The notes: generated by a model not told the origin, from the letters alone. Shown: positions 26,152 to 37,417, numbered from the stretch's first letter. The stretch is DNA of 64,000 nt from Vitellaria paradoxa (GCA_019916065.1 CM034233.1:14735009-14799008); one strand, 5' to 3'. Numbers and translations: made by a program.

Positions 26152-27802
26152 CAATAACTATCTCCATGCCCCTCCGTCTCTCGTTAGTTATTATATTTTT
26201 TTTTTGAGAAATAATTATTTAATAATTAAAATTTTTTGTTTAGAAACATTGATGTATAAAAATGTTGAGCTAAGAATCTGTAAGTTAAATAAGTAATATT
26301 TTTATTATATTTTAATTAATATATTAAAAGAAACGGCGAGCTAAAATAAGGTCGTTTCACAGAATTATTGCAGGAAATGCGCTGTCCTGTGGGCAAGGGG
26401 GACAAATGGAGCATCCATTTAGGGGGTTCAAGAATCAGAATTTTGAAGATTAAAGATGGTGAAGTTCTCACTCTGAAAAAGTTTAAGCTTACATGAAATC
26501 AATTGTGACTTTCCTTTTTCTCTGAAAGAGGGAGGATTTTTTTTTTTCCTCTCCTTATTAACATTTTTTTTTCTTTTCTTTTTTTACTTCCACCAAAACT
26601 CCCAAATGAAGCGTAAGGGACAGGAACTGATTTCCAGGGACAACGACCATCACGGTTTGTCCGAACAGCGCCGCATGTCTATCCATTATCACCGATCAAC
26701 TGCTGCATCTTCCTTTCGTGGGACACTTTACGGGCCAATGGCCTCTGTCCACATCAGGCCCAATGGATTAAGCCCAACCTATGAAAAAAGAAAAACAAAG
26801 GAGTTCTTCCTTTTTCACAGCCTATGGCATTTTTTTTTTTTTTTTTGGCTCTAATACTTAGGGTATTCTTACTAGTTTATACGTATTTTAATTAATTTTT
26901 AAATTCTTTAATTAATAAACGGGTAAACTTTCTAGTGTCTTAAAAAGACTTAAACTAGTGATTCTGATAAGTAAATTCAAAAATTTACCAGTTGAATTAC
27001 AACTCATAATTTTTTATTTTCAAAACTATCATACTCCTATTTTTTTTCTCAATATGAACACTTAATAATTGATATTACAAAATTGTGTATGGTATCGCTA
27101 AAAAATGTGCACATTGCAAAATTGTCAAATTTTCACTTTAAATGCTTCACTTCTCTCTTTTTTTCTTTTAATAGAAAGAGAGAGGGGGAGAATGTTTGAA
27201 GAGACTAATATGGATACTCTCATTCAAGATTATCTCAAAAATAGATTTATCTGGAGCACTAGATCTCTTCTTCATCCAAACATTCATTAATAATATTACA
27301 ATCATTTATATAATATGAGACTCGGAAAAAAAATAAATAAATAAAATTAAAAAAAAAATTGATGCACTATACTATGCGCCATATTTGTATTTTTATACTC
27401 ATCAGTGCCAGTGTAATAACTACTAATCCAAACTCTTATAACGGGAAATCTTTGATTGGTGCAAGTAGTTTGCCGGTAGGCCAACGGCTGTGTTTATTCA
27501 TTTGCTCGACAAAAAATATATGTTAACAGAGCAGGGAGGCCAATGGCATCCATATCAACATTTTTAATTCCTTTATTTATTTATTTAATATAGATAGAAT
27601 TGGCAGTTGGAATTAAAAAAAAAAAAGTCAGTTTTATTTTTTAATGTACATATAAGGTGGAGTTCTGTTTTTTATTTAAATTAAAAAAGGCACAATTCAT
27701 ACTCTTGACTATTAACACGTAATGGAACAATTTTATCACTGCTGTAAATTTTCTTTTTACGAAAGTAGCATTAAGACGTGATATTATCATATTAATACGC
27801 AA
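26152..27802. other. Intergenic, no recognised gene
   Basis: A segment at 26600-26790 is of coding-like composition (82 codons open from 26606) but matches no protein I recognise. Long T runs at 26536, 26828 and elsewhere. Nothing else recognised. Confidence 0.4.
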
Positions 27803-28672
27803 ATACCCTTCAATTTCAATGTATATCATCCCACCTGAACCCACTCGTTGGGATGAAATGAATTAGAGGAAGTTATCCAAAGAATTGATTTTCCAAATTT
27901 GTTGTCGGTGACTCAGGCGCATCTATTAACTATTAATTAAAACATGTCATGTAATAATATTTCACATTTTTTTAATATATAATTCCATCAAATGTGATAT
28001 ATTATTTTTTTTTGGTAACTCGAAATCTTTTTGGTTTATTGCAACTCTCAACGAAACACGTAATCGATAGGTAAACTGAAAGACACATGGCTAACCCCTC
28101 AATCACACTTCCCAGACAAATTGTGGGACTCGAATTCGAATCGTTTACATGAGAAGTAAACCCACTAATCAATTCGACTGAACTCTAGGGCTCGAGGCAA
28201 GTATCTTTTTGGAACCCACCATCTTTCCAAAATCCCATCCATTATGATTTCTAAGAATTGCAGTGAATTTTTCATTACATGGGTTGCATGGGTTGCAATA
28301 AAGGATCAAGATATAATCATGGTAAGTTTAATTGAATTAATAAATGATGTAATAAATGCTATTTGATAAAATTAACAAATCTTAATTATATCTTAACTTT
28401 TCATTTGAATACTGTACCCCATGAAACCCTCCCATTATAGCCCAAGGCCTACCAAATCTAACTACTTTGTCGACCCTGAACTTTATGGCTAATGATCCAA
28501 AATCATTTCTACGGGGGTCTCATATGGGGATGAAGTTGCAAATCCAGGTTTTTTAATAGATGACCCTGGGTCACCGGTTATCAAATTTGGAAAATCATTT
28601 CTCCGGACAACTTCCTCTAATTCATTTTATCCCGACGAGTGGGTTCCGGTGAGATGATATAGATCAAAGGGT
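27803..28672. mobile_element. Foldback element with about 125-bp inverted arms
   Basis: The left arm (27803-27926: AATACCCTT..., GAACCCACTCGTTGGGAT, GAATTAGAGGAAGTT, GATTTTCCAAATTTG) is repeated as reverse complement in the right arm (28549-28672: CAAATTTGGAAAATCATTT, AACTTCCTCTAATTCATTTT, GACGAGTGGGTTCCGG, AAGGGTATTT). Outer ends AAATACCCTT/AAGGGTATTT are exact. A SINE sits inside the loop. This looks like a non-autonomous DNA element (Mutator-like or foldback type); no clear target duplication was found. Confidence 0.72.
28010..28196 (-). mobile_element. tRNA-derived SINE, diverged copy
   Basis: Read on the minus strand it has GATTCGAATTCGAGTCCC (B-box-like), then CAGTTTACCTATCGATTACG, GTTGAGAGTTGCAATAAACC and ends in an A run (T9 on plus). 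The tail text matches the better SINE at 28750-28970, same orientation. Nested in the foldback element. Confidence 0.65.
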
Positions 28673-28749
28673 ATTTATTACCTTTGAAAAAAAAAAAAAA
28701 AGTTGCAAATTCAGTCAACCGAATACAGCATTCAAAACTCCACCCAATT

Positions 28750-28970
28750 TTTTTTTTTTTTTTTTGTGACTCGGAACCCTACCGGTTTATTACAGTTCTC
28801 AATGAACCGTATAGCCTATAGGTAAACCGGGAGATGGTAGACGCTGACCCTCTCGCCCATCCCACTTTTGTAAGCGAGGCGCTCTCAGTGAGATTCGAAA
28901 TCACGTCAAGTCCGGGTTTACAGTTTTGACAGGAACCCTGAATTTACTGCGCTACCCTGCCGAGTCACTT
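28750..28970 (-). mobile_element. tRNA-derived SINE with perfect 9-bp target duplication
   Basis: Minus strand: CTCGGCAGGGTAGCGCAGTAA (A-box-like head), GATTTCGAATCTCAC (B-box-like), a tail CGGTTTACCTATAGGC ... GTAATAAACCGGTAGGG and a terminal A run (T stretch at 28750-28765). CACCCAATT flanks it at 28741-28749 and 28971-28979. Head, boxes, A tail and duplication together define a SINE; age looks moderate. Confidence 0.88.
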
Positions 28971-29136
28971 CACCCAATTCGTATAAATTAAAGAGTCATG
29001 GTAAGATATCAAAAAAGTTAATTAAAATATATCACTAAAAAATATGGATATTTTATGAGTCTATCACATAAAATAAAAATACAAATACAAATTAAATTAA
29101 ATTTTAATTTCAAAAATACTATAGTCACATTACTCT

Positions 29137-29951
29137 TAGGAAATGTTTGTTTTTGGGGTAACGAAGGGTAAATTTTACTGGGAGTAATTTTTGCTATCCA
29201 TTATATCCGTTTGAATAATGGAGGTAACAATTAATTTGGGTTAAGAAGGTAAATTTTTATTCTAGTGAGAGCTGGGTAAAGGGAGATAATGAAAAAATTT
29301 TATCCTTTTCTCGTTACTCTTGTAAAATTAATATTTAATAAATAATAATGAATTATTAAAATAATTTATTTTATTAAAATATTTTATTAAATGAAAATTA
29401 TGTCTCATAAATAATAATTTACTAAATTACGCATTGTATTAATATAATTTATTAAAGTCAATAATTTATTTAAATAAACTAAAATTATTTCTTTTATTAA
29501 ATTATTTTATCAAAATCAAAATAATATCTAACATATAATAATTCACTATTAAAATTAATTACTATTGAAATATTAATCTTCAATAAAATTATTTTTTATA
29601 ATTAATATTTTTATTTGAAAGTATATATTTTAATAATATATTTTTTATTAAAATTAATTATTATTAAAATAACAATGATTATCATGATTTATTTTATTAT
29701 AATATTTTATTATAATTAACTATTAATTTTTATCCTTAGTCAATTTATCCTTATTTCAAATACAATTAACTTTTATTTCTTCAAAATTTTTAGCATTCCA
29801 AACATAATATAATTATTACCGGATAATATTTACCCTCTCATTCCAAAACATAAGTAGTACAAACTTATTACTCTAGTAATCATTACAAAGGTAATAATTA
29901 TCCTGTATTTTTATACTCCCAAATTTTTCACTTTGTATCAAACAAGTCCTT
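29137..29951. mobile_element. AT-rich element with GGAAATGTTTGTTT / AAACAAGTCCTT ends
   Basis: The two ends are imperfect inverted repeats. Just inside the left end are GGTAACGAAGGGTAAATTTT and repeated GGTAA phrases; inside the right end are TTACC and CCTCTCATTCC phrases of the opposite sense. The centre is nearly pure AT. The 12.0-12.42 kb region shares centre and right-end text. Non-coding. Confidence 0.5.
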
Positions 29952-30286
29952 AACAGTTATTTCAAACAAATTCTTCTAATATATAATCTTTTTATAAATT
30001 AAATTATAAAAATTCAATCAACCCAATAAAATTAACAAAAGTGCAGTAAGAAAAAAAAATATATACCCCTAAACATAAATAAAAATTATAATGCACTTAG
30101 ACTCGTCCCACTTCAAGAATTAAAAATTAATCATTCATGATAAGTTCCCAAACAAAATGAGGAAATAGAAGAGATTACATTTATTACAAATATTATACAC
30201 TTGAAAAAGAGTTAAAATTCTTTGATTTCTAGAGTTGTTTACCAATACTAGGACTAAACAATTGATCACAATTAACTTTGCAACCA

Positions 30287-30510
30287 ATATGAAATAAGTA
30301 GGTCAGGATGCAAGTTCAAGTCCTGGCAGCCGCAGTGTGGGAGTTTCACCCTTTTATGGGGATGGCTCTTTGTGGGCACCAGACACTAATTCTCCTGTCT
30401 AGGAGGCCGCCATGTACCGCGATTTACCTCCTCCACCATTCCCTTGGGGTCGAGGGGTGGGGGTCCTAGGGGTGAGAGTATCGCCTTTTGCACCCAAGTA
30501 AGTCAAAAAG
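30287..30510 (+). mobile_element. SINE-like or tRNA-related GC-rich repeat
   Basis: GTTCAAGTCCTGGCAGCCGC near 30314 resembles a tRNA B box. The following about 180 bp is GC-rich relative to the surroundings (CTAGGAGGCCGCCATG, CCTTGGGGTCGAGGGGTGGG) with no frame, and the flanks are AT-rich. No A tail or target duplication confirmed, so the class is tentative. Confidence 0.5.
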
Positions 30511-30736
30511 TTTGAGAAATGATAGGTATAGTCGAGCGCTGCAACTCTGGAAGGAAGGTCTTGTTAATGCTAGTAATACCAAAAGATAATGATCATGTTT
30601 GAATGGAGAGGTTAGATGTACAGTATAAGTAATAGAATAATATATGAAATTAAATATAATATAAAATTAATTTTTTTGTGAAACTATTTTTTTTTTTTTA
30701 GTGTTTAGTTGGTTATAAGAACGAAAGTAGGATTAT

Positions 30737-31099
30737 GGTCCCGTTTGGAGTAAGAAAAAACAAGATAAATTAAGATAAAATATAGTTTGGGGTTAATTTT
30801 GGAGCCGTTTTTTCTTAAAAAGTCACAAACAGTGGGAACGATTTTTCAAATCTGTTCCCACGGATTCAAAAAAATTCACAAAAAATAGCGACAATGGTAC
30901 TCGTTTGAAAGCTTTCGACACAAAGAATATGATTGTACAAAAAATTTACACATTCGGTTAACCTATTTTTAGATTTTTTTGTCTTTTTAGTGAAATATTG
31001 AAATTTTTTGAAATTAGTGATGGCGGAAAAATTAGAGGTAGAGGGGTTGTTAGAGATTTATAAAGTTTTATGGAGTTTTATCTTATGCCAAACGAGGCC
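30737..31099 (+). mobile_element. MITE, family A, copy 2
   Basis: This 363-bp unit is the opposite-orientation partner of 25790-26151. Termini GGTCCCGTTTGG and CCAAACGAGGCC are inverted repeats. Landmarks GAGTAAGAAAAAA, TTAATTTTGGAGCCG, CAGTGGGAACG...CGTTCCCACGG-type palindrome, TTTCGACACAAAGAATATG, ACATTCGGTTAACC and AGAGGGGTTGTTAGAGATTT occur in order. Near-equal length and readable similarity suggest recent mobilisation relative to other repeats here. Confidence 0.85.
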
Positions 31100-33082
31100 A
31101 ATATAAGAGAGGTCGAATTTTTGTTCAATAAAAAATAAAGAGGAAGATATTAGGCACTATCGTCATAAAATTTGATAATTACTTCTAGTTTTCCTTTTCT
31201 TACTATATGGTTGTTCGGATTCTCAAAAAAAAAATCAAAAAATTTTAATTGTTATCCATTTTTTTCAATCAAATTTTATTACATGTCACTTTTACACTAA
31301 TTTTTAATTTTTTTTTTTGGGCAAACCAAATGCCAATAAAGAAAGACATACAACGACAAAATTAAGAAACAAAAACCTAGTAACTAAAAGGTTTTTTTAT
31401 TATTTTATTTTTAAATTAATGCTCATAAATATATTAGAGGAGCTAAATTTCTATTTACGAGGTAGAAAGTTAGATTTACGTGCCTAAACAGGCAAAAATA
31501 AATAAATAAATAAAACAAAAATCATTAAATATATTTATTTTAAGTTAATAATAGCAAGTTATCATTTAAGAAGGGGCCGTTACACAAAAGTTTTTAAGAG
31601 TTAAAATATATTTACGTAAATTAGACATCTTCCAAACCTAGGAAGGCCATGGCCACCCTTGATCGTACACGAGTTTCATATCTGATTGGTGCGATATAAA
31701 GTAAAATAAAATATTGCAATTTAATATCATATGTGACAAGAAATAATTTTTAACATTTAAACTTTGGCGAAAAGTAAATATGAGAGTGGGAGATATGTCA
31801 TTCCACACTCTCATGATATTACTCATTTTCATTTTGAGAGATATAAAATTAAGTCTAGATTTCAAATAATACAAACCAAATACAGGGCCAAATTTAACTT
31901 GTTAAAAAATGATAAATTATATCTCCAATCTCTTAATCATGTTCGCTAATCAAACATGGCTTAGGAGTTTCAAATAGAGCTTGATAAAAATTGTGCGAGT
32001 CTGTGTGTTTTTTTTTTTTTTTTTTTTTTTAGTAGTTAACAATATGTCTCAAAAGGAAAATGATAAATGAATTTTTTCATTAATTTTCCTCATTCCACAT
32101 TACTCTTTTTTATTACATCTATTGCTAAGTGGAGAAAATTAATGAAGAAGTACAAACATTCCTGCCCATCTTAAAAATAAAATATCTATATAATAAAACA
32201 CAACACATTTTAAAAGTGTCATTTCATAAACTAAAATCTAAAGATTGAGATTGAATTATTTTTTACAAACCAAATCTTCTCCTCAAACTCCCACTCAGTC
32301 TTTAGGTTATTTCACGTTTTGATAAACTATTGAGTTGAATTTAATAATAATATCTAAAAGTTACATTGAGAAAAACAAAAATTTTGCAAGCTTCCCCTCA
32401 AGCTTCCGTCTAATCTTTGGATCACTTATAGACCATTGAATTAAATTTAGTGATCATATCTCAAAAGTTGTATTAAGAAAGACAAAAATTTTACTTCTTA
32501 ATATTAATAATGATTCTTTAAGCTTTTGGTGGAATTATAAATATGATAGTAAGGATTTTGAGTTTGTATTATATATTTAGTTATTCCTTTCAAATTGTTT
32601 GTATTGGATGTTTAGTTAAACCTTTCAAATTGTACTCTAAATCTTAGAAAGCACAATAAAAAAGAAATTTATTTTAAATTTTTAAAAAAAAATTTGCTAA
32701 CATATTTCATTTTAAATTCATACATATTTCATTTTAATTAAGAAGTTTTATAAACACTGACTATTCGCTAATATATAATGTATTAAGAATCCATGATATT
32801 ATCTTAGATACACGTGTTTTATATCGGTAATATTAAATACTTGTGCATGCATTAGGTAACTCCACTTTCTTATTAAATTTTCGATAGTGAGTTATATTTT
32901 ATAATATGTATCATTTGATATAGAACCCCATATGCAAAATTTTATCGTGTTGTGCAAATAAGCTTACCTTCAAAATATAAGTATACTTTTATCAAATACA
33001 CCTTAACCATTTCAGGGTTAAAAACTAACCCTAGTTAACTTTTTCTAACCAATGAAAAACAAAGAGGTTGAAGGAGTTATGT
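31100..33082. other. Intergenic, no gene; possible Helitron 5' end
   Basis: No coding sequence recognised. Near 32190, TCTATATAATAAAACACA preceded by A is the kind of string found at plant Helitron 5' ends and matches part of the small element at 57605, but no CTRR end with hairpin was found to the right. T24 run near 32008-32030. The DnaJ upstream promoter must lie at the right end of this stretch. Confidence 0.4.
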
Positions 33083-33972
33083 TAGGTTAACCCACTTGCT
33101 GTACGAAGCATTTTCGTGTAGTTGCTTGGAGGTTTTGACAAAAAGTCCATTCTTGGGGATTTTGGGGATTTGGGTGAGAAAAGAGGGGCAAAAAAACAAT
33201 TTTTTTGGGTGATGGAGGTCTGTTCATGGCATCTCTGCGATTCAAATTCATCAACCATCATCGACACAGCTCTCTCTGTTAGGTACTCTCTGTTTAATCC
33301 ACCGTCTAATTCTTCTATTATGTGATTCAATACTCGCTTTGTACTGATCATTTTTCTAGCATTTCATTTCTATGTAATAAAATCACAAGTTTTAATCCGT
33401 TTTTCCTAGCATTTTGAGCTGATCAACACCTTGACTTGGGTAGATCCATTGATTATTGCCTTGTTTGGTTGTTATGTTTTTAGTCGTTTGATGATTTCTA
33501 AATAATATATTATGATTTTGGTAGCTCAGGAAACATTTTTTTGAGGATCCCAGAATAGTGGAGTACAAGGCAAGATTTTTTTTATTTTAGTTTTTTTATT
33601 GAGAGTTTATAATTACCACTGCCTTTGCTTTTGTAGTTATATTTTGAATCCTGTTACAGTTTTCTATCCATCGATTGTTTGAAATTTTTATTATGTGATT
33701 GACAAGTCGAAACAAATGAACAAGAAGCTTATTAGCCATTTGTTGGAATTGATTTGATGTGGTATCTCTGTATTTCTATAAAGTGGTGCTCCTCTATTTA
33801 TGAATCTTTTATGAACTAGGGTTTTCACTGTACTCGGCAGGTCATCTCTTGAATTATGAGAAAACCCAAAATAGTAAAACCAAATAGTCGCTATCCAGGA
33901 TTTTGTTTGTTCTGTTGGTGGCTTCATTGTGATTATACACGAGGAAGGTGTTGAAGAAGATTTGTGAAGGTA
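33083..33972 (+). promoter_or_regulatory. 5' leader of the DnaJ-DUF3444 gene with likely leader intron
   Basis: A donor-like TTAG/GTACTC at 33282/33283 and an acceptor-like TGTACTCGGCAG ending at 33840 bracket about 558 bp of T-rich, intron-like sequence. The rest, 33841-33972, would be the second leader exon joining the ATG at 33973. No cDNA is available, so this is inference from splice consensus. Confidence 0.45.
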
Positions 33973-36339
33973 ATGGAGTGCAATAGAGATGAGGCTGCTA
34001 GGGCAAAAGAAATTGCTGAGAAGAAGTTTACAGCAAAGGACACTATGGGGGCAAAGAAATTTGCTACGAAAGCCCAGTCTCTATACCCCGGGCTTGATGG
34101 AATACAACAAATGTTAGCAACGCTTGATGTGTATATTTCTTCTGAGAACCGAATTAATGGGGAAGCTGATTGGTATGGGATACTTGGTGTGAATCCACAA
34201 GCAGATGAGGAAACAATAAGAAAACAGTATAGGAAACTGGCTCTTATGCTTCACCCTGACAAAAACAAGTCTGTAGGGGCTGAAGGGGCATTTAAGATTA
34301 TTTCCGAGGCCTGGAGTTTGTTGTCTGATAAAGCTAAGAGATTAGCATATGATCAGAAGAGGAATGCTAAAATAATTCAGCAGAAAGTCCCACCTGCAGC
34401 TGCAGCTAGGGGTCCCTCAGCACCCCCTGGGTCAAATGGTTTTACCAAGTTCACCAAAAGCACAACTCCACACACAAAGGTTCCAAAGGCTAATACCACT
34501 AAGGCAAGTGCCTCTCACGGTCCTGCTTCATCTCATAAGCAGAACCCTCCTACCTTTTGGACCGTGTGTCACCGATGTAGGATGCAATATGAGTATCTCA
34601 GAATGTATCTCAATCGTAATCTCCTTTGTCCCAATTGTCATGAACCCTATTTTGCAATAGAAACTCCACCACCGACCTCCCATGCTTTCAAAGCCTCCAC
34701 CCAGGGGAACTTTTCCCAGCAGCAACAGAAATCAAAGCATCAGGGAGCAAGCAAGAATGTTTCTTCTGTGGGGAAAAACAACTCATGTGCTCCAACTGTG
34801 GGATTGGAAGGGTTTCGTAGTCCAGGGTTTTCTAATCACATTAACTTCCAGGGTGGTACATTCTCTAGAATGGCTGGTTCTTCATCTGCTGCTGAGCCTG
34901 CAAATGTGGTTCAGCAGGCATATGAAAAGGGTAAGAGAGAGCGTGAGGAGGCACAGGAAGCAATAAAAAGAGAGGAGGCTTTGCGAAGTAAAAACAATGC
35001 CTCTAGGAAAATGGGTGGTGGCTCATCATCTGGGTACTGTGGTGCTGTGAAGAGGAGAAAAGGTATTGAGGATCTTGGCATCATGAGAAATGGAAGGGAT
35101 ACTGTTAATCAAATGGGCACAGGGATTGGAGGAGGTGCAACAGCAGGTTTTTCTGGAGTTAAACAGGGTAGTGGAGCTAAGAAGCCTTGGAGCTCACGAG
35201 ATTTGTCCCATTTTGAAATTCAAAACTTATTGATGGAGAAAGCCAGGGTAAATATTCGTAGGAAAATAAATGAATGGAACTCAGCTAAAATGGCCAAATC
35301 TGCCGTTAAAGGCAGGGAGAATGTGAATGAGAAATCAAAGGAGGTTATAAAGGTCAAGGACAATGCCATGTTTAACGGTGCTAGACAGGACCAATACAAG
35401 AATGGTGAGCCAGTTAATTTGAAAAGTGAAAGTCATGCCAATAAGTCCACTTCTGGGAGTTCTGGTGGCAATGTGGATAAAGAATCCCTTGAACTGTTGT
35501 CAATTAATGTCCCAGATCCTGATTTTCATGATTTCGACAAGGACAGAACAGAACGGTGTTTTGGGGAGAACCAGGTCTGGGCTGCATATGATAATGATGA
35601 TGGCATGCCTCGTTATTATGCCATGATTCACAACGTGATTTGCTTGAATCCATTCAAGATGCGGATTAGTTGGCTTAATTCAAAAACCAACAGCGAACTG
35701 GGTCCACTTAATTGGGTTGGTTCTGGTTTCTCAAAAACATGTGGAGATTTCAGAATAGGTAAGCATGAAATCAACAACTCGCTCAACTCTTTCTCACACA
35801 AGGTTAGGTGGACAAAAGGTGCACGTGGGGCTGTTTGCATATTCCCGAGGAAGGGAGATGTTTGGGCTATTTACAGGAATTGGTCTCCTGAATGGAATGA
35901 GTTAACTGCCGATGAAGTCATACATAAGTATGACATGGTGGAAGTACTTGAAGACTATGATGAGGAAGTAGGTGTGGCTGTTACTCCACTAGTCAAAGTT
36001 GCTGGTTTCAAGACAGTGTTTCACCGGCATTTGGACCCTGGGGAAGTCAGGAGGATTCCGAGAGAAGAGATGTTCCGTTTTTCTCATCATGTACCTTCAT
36101 ACCTGCTTACTGGTCAAGAAGCTCCAAATGCTCCAAAGGGTTGTCATGAGCTGGACCCTGCTGCTACTCCTCTGGAGCTTCTTCAGATAATAATAGATGT
36201 TAAGGAAGAAGAGGCTGTGGAGGGTGAAGCAAAAGCTAAGGTAGAAAAGGTGGTAGATGGTGTTGGAAAATCTAATGATAAAGATGTGGAAGAGAATTGC
36301 AGCGAGTCTAGAGAAGACAAATTGGTCAATTACAGATAG
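33973..36339 (+). CDS. J-domain protein with C-terminal DUF3444 (788 aa)
   Basis: Single uninterrupted frame. The ATG at 33973 is preferred over an in-frame GTG at 33964. Residues 66-130 form a J domain (WYGILGVNPQADEETIRKQY) with HPD at 94-96, the motif that stimulates Hsp70 ATPase. A zinc-ribbon-like CX2C-X16-CX2C follows (Cys 199, 202, 219, 222). Then comes a low-complexity, charged linker (about 230-500), and a DUF3444 domain from about 514 (PDPDFHDFDKDR, ...GENQVWAAYDNDDGMPRYY, then GDVWAIYRNW) to about 725, followed by an acidic tail. This order is typical of a plant-specific group of nuclear or cytosolic DnaJ proteins whose DUF3444 role is unclear; partner Hsp70 and function are unproven. 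The lack of coding introns is normal for the group. Confidence 0.93.
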   Translation: MECNRDEAARAKEIAEKKFTAKDTMGAKKFATKAQSLYPGLDGIQQMLATLDVYISSENRINGEADWYGILGVNPQADEETIRKQYRKLALMLHPDKNKSVGAEGAFKIISEAWSLLSDKAKRLAYDQKRNAKIIQQKVPPAAAARGPSAPPGSNGFTKFTKSTTPHTKVPKANTTKASASHGPASSHKQNPPTFWTVCHRCRMQYEYLRMYLNRNLLCPNCHEPYFAIETPPPTSHAFKASTQGNFSQQQQKSKHQGASKNVSSVGKNNSCAPTVGLEGFRSPGFSNHINFQGGTFSRMAGSSSAAEPANVVQQAYEKGKREREEAQEAIKREEALRSKNNASRKMGGGSSSGYCGAVKRRKGIEDLGIMRNGRDTVNQMGTGIGGGATAGFSGVKQGSGAKKPWSSRDLSHFEIQNLLMEKARVNIRRKINEWNSAKMAKSAVKGRENVNEKSKEVIKVKDNAMFNGARQDQYKNGEPVNLKSESHANKSTSGSSGGNVDKESLELLSINVPDPDFHDFDKDRTERCFGENQVWAAYDNDDGMPRYYAMIHNVICLNPFKMRISWLNSKTNSELGPLNWVGSGFSKTCGDFRIGKHEINNSLNSFSHKVRWTKGARGAVCIFPRKGDVWAIYRNWSPEWNELTADEVIHKYDMVEVLEDYDEEVGVAVTPLVKVAGFKTVFHRHLDPGEVRRIPREEMFRFSHHVPSYLLTGQEAPNAPKGCHELDPAATPLELLQIIIDVKEEEAVEGEAKAKVEKVVDGVGKSNDKDVEENCSESREDKLVNYR

Positions 36340-36399
36340 AGTCTAGACATGGGAAATAGTTGTGGACCAAAGCAGGGGGAGGAAAGAAGAGCTAGTGAA
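36340..36399 (+). other. Start of DnaJ gene 3' untranslated region
   Basis: Sequence after the stop codon (TAG at 36337-36339). The 3' UTR probably overlaps the antisense fossil frame that follows; no clear AATAAA was seen close by. Confidence 0.35.
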
Positions 36400-36820
36400 C
36401 CCTATTGAAGAGAAGACAATTAACTTTTGGATTGCCTGGTCTGATGGGGATAAGATTTTTGATGCTTTGGCGCAGAGCTGATTCATCATTCTTGGTAACT
36501 ATGCCCATGCTATCTGGAGCAGGAAAATTTGTTCCGGGTAATAGAAAATTACCTTGAATAATCTGAATCATCTCAGATAATCCCAACCTCGTATTAATTG
36601 CAACTTGAGGATTGCTAGAAAAGAGCATATTTCTTGAGATTTCAAGCAATTCAAATCTGGAAGCACAACATCATCTTCGTGCAAACAGGGCTTCTCTGAG
36701 GATTTGGAGGTAGGACTGTCTATACTCCTCTCAACTTTGCCTTTAAACAAAATTTCTTCATCAATTGGAGCTTGTACAGAAAGTCTTCCTGCCGGCTTTT
36801 CAATTTAAAGAAGATCTGTT
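36400..36820 (-). pseudogene. Fossil coding fragment of an unrecognised gene
   Basis: Minus-strand translation reads protein-like in two adjoining frames: 36820-36657 (KGKVERSIDSPTSKSSEKPC region) and 36653-36400 (LEISRNMLFSSNPQVAINTR, then GIVTKNDESALRQSIKNLIP). A single-base indel near 36655 joins them. There is no start codon at the left end and no introns are apparent. It does not match a family I can name. It lies antisense to the DnaJ 3' UTR, so it may be a gene fragment inserted there or the last exon of a decayed neighbour. Confidence 0.5.
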
Positions 36821-37056
36821 TATCAGTTAGGAGTTTGTCAACACCAGTCAGCTTACCTATTGTCACTCTTTTCGCAACCAATAGGGAACTAATTTCTTAA
36901 TTTTATTTTTTAAATTGGACTATTATCGCATTAAACAGTTGTGTAAACCTGTCAGTAGAGTTTTATCATTTTTTCTGATTAGATTTCAAATTGTAATTTA
37001 GCATGGATGTCAATTTCAGTTTATTTCTTGCTCATGCTTGTGAATTAACTTCTATG

Positions 37057-37412
37057 AGCCCGTTTGGAGGCTCAAAGAAAGGCAAAAAAGTACCAAAAGT
37101 TGCATGTGCGTTTGGTGGAACCACAATTTTTCTCACTTTTCTGCTCTGCTACAGTAATTTATTCCACAAAAAGTTCTACCAAACGCACAAAAATTGCCAC
37201 TTTTCTGCTCTGCTATAGTAAAAAGTTTACCAAACACACAAAAAGTTACCACTTTTCTGCTCTGCTACAGTAAAAAGTTTACCAAACACCTAAAAGTTAC
37301 AAAAATTGCTAAAAATTACACTTTGTTTCACCAAACATACCAAAAATTACAACTAGCAACTTTTAACAAAAAATTGCTAAAAAATGCTAAAATTTGCGCT
37401 ACCAAACGCCCC
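37057..37412. mobile_element. MITE with internal CTGCTCTGCTA repeats and 5-bp target duplication
   Basis: CTATG flanks the element on both sides (37052-37056, 37413-37417). Termini AGCCCGTTTGG and CCAAACGCCCC are inverted repeats. CTGCTCTGCT(A/T) recurs at 37141, 37205 and 37257, each followed by AGTAA and a ...ACCAAAC(G/A)C phrase. The short frames across it are repeat translation. Related to 10855-11181. Confidence 0.85.
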
Positions 37413-37417
37413 CTATG

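Noticed and set aside
26606..26854. 82-codon plus-strand frame
   Set aside because: Ends in a poly-Phe string from a T run and resembles no known protein; kept only as a note in the intergenic entry.
33082..33351. 89-codon minus-strand frame upstream of the DnaJ gene
   Set aside because: No family similarity; it overlaps the leader and probable first intron of the plus-strand gene.
33964..33972. Start of the DnaJ protein at the GTG codon
   Set aside because: Plant nuclear genes use ATG; the first in-frame ATG is at 33973 and begins the conserved MECNRDEA sequence.
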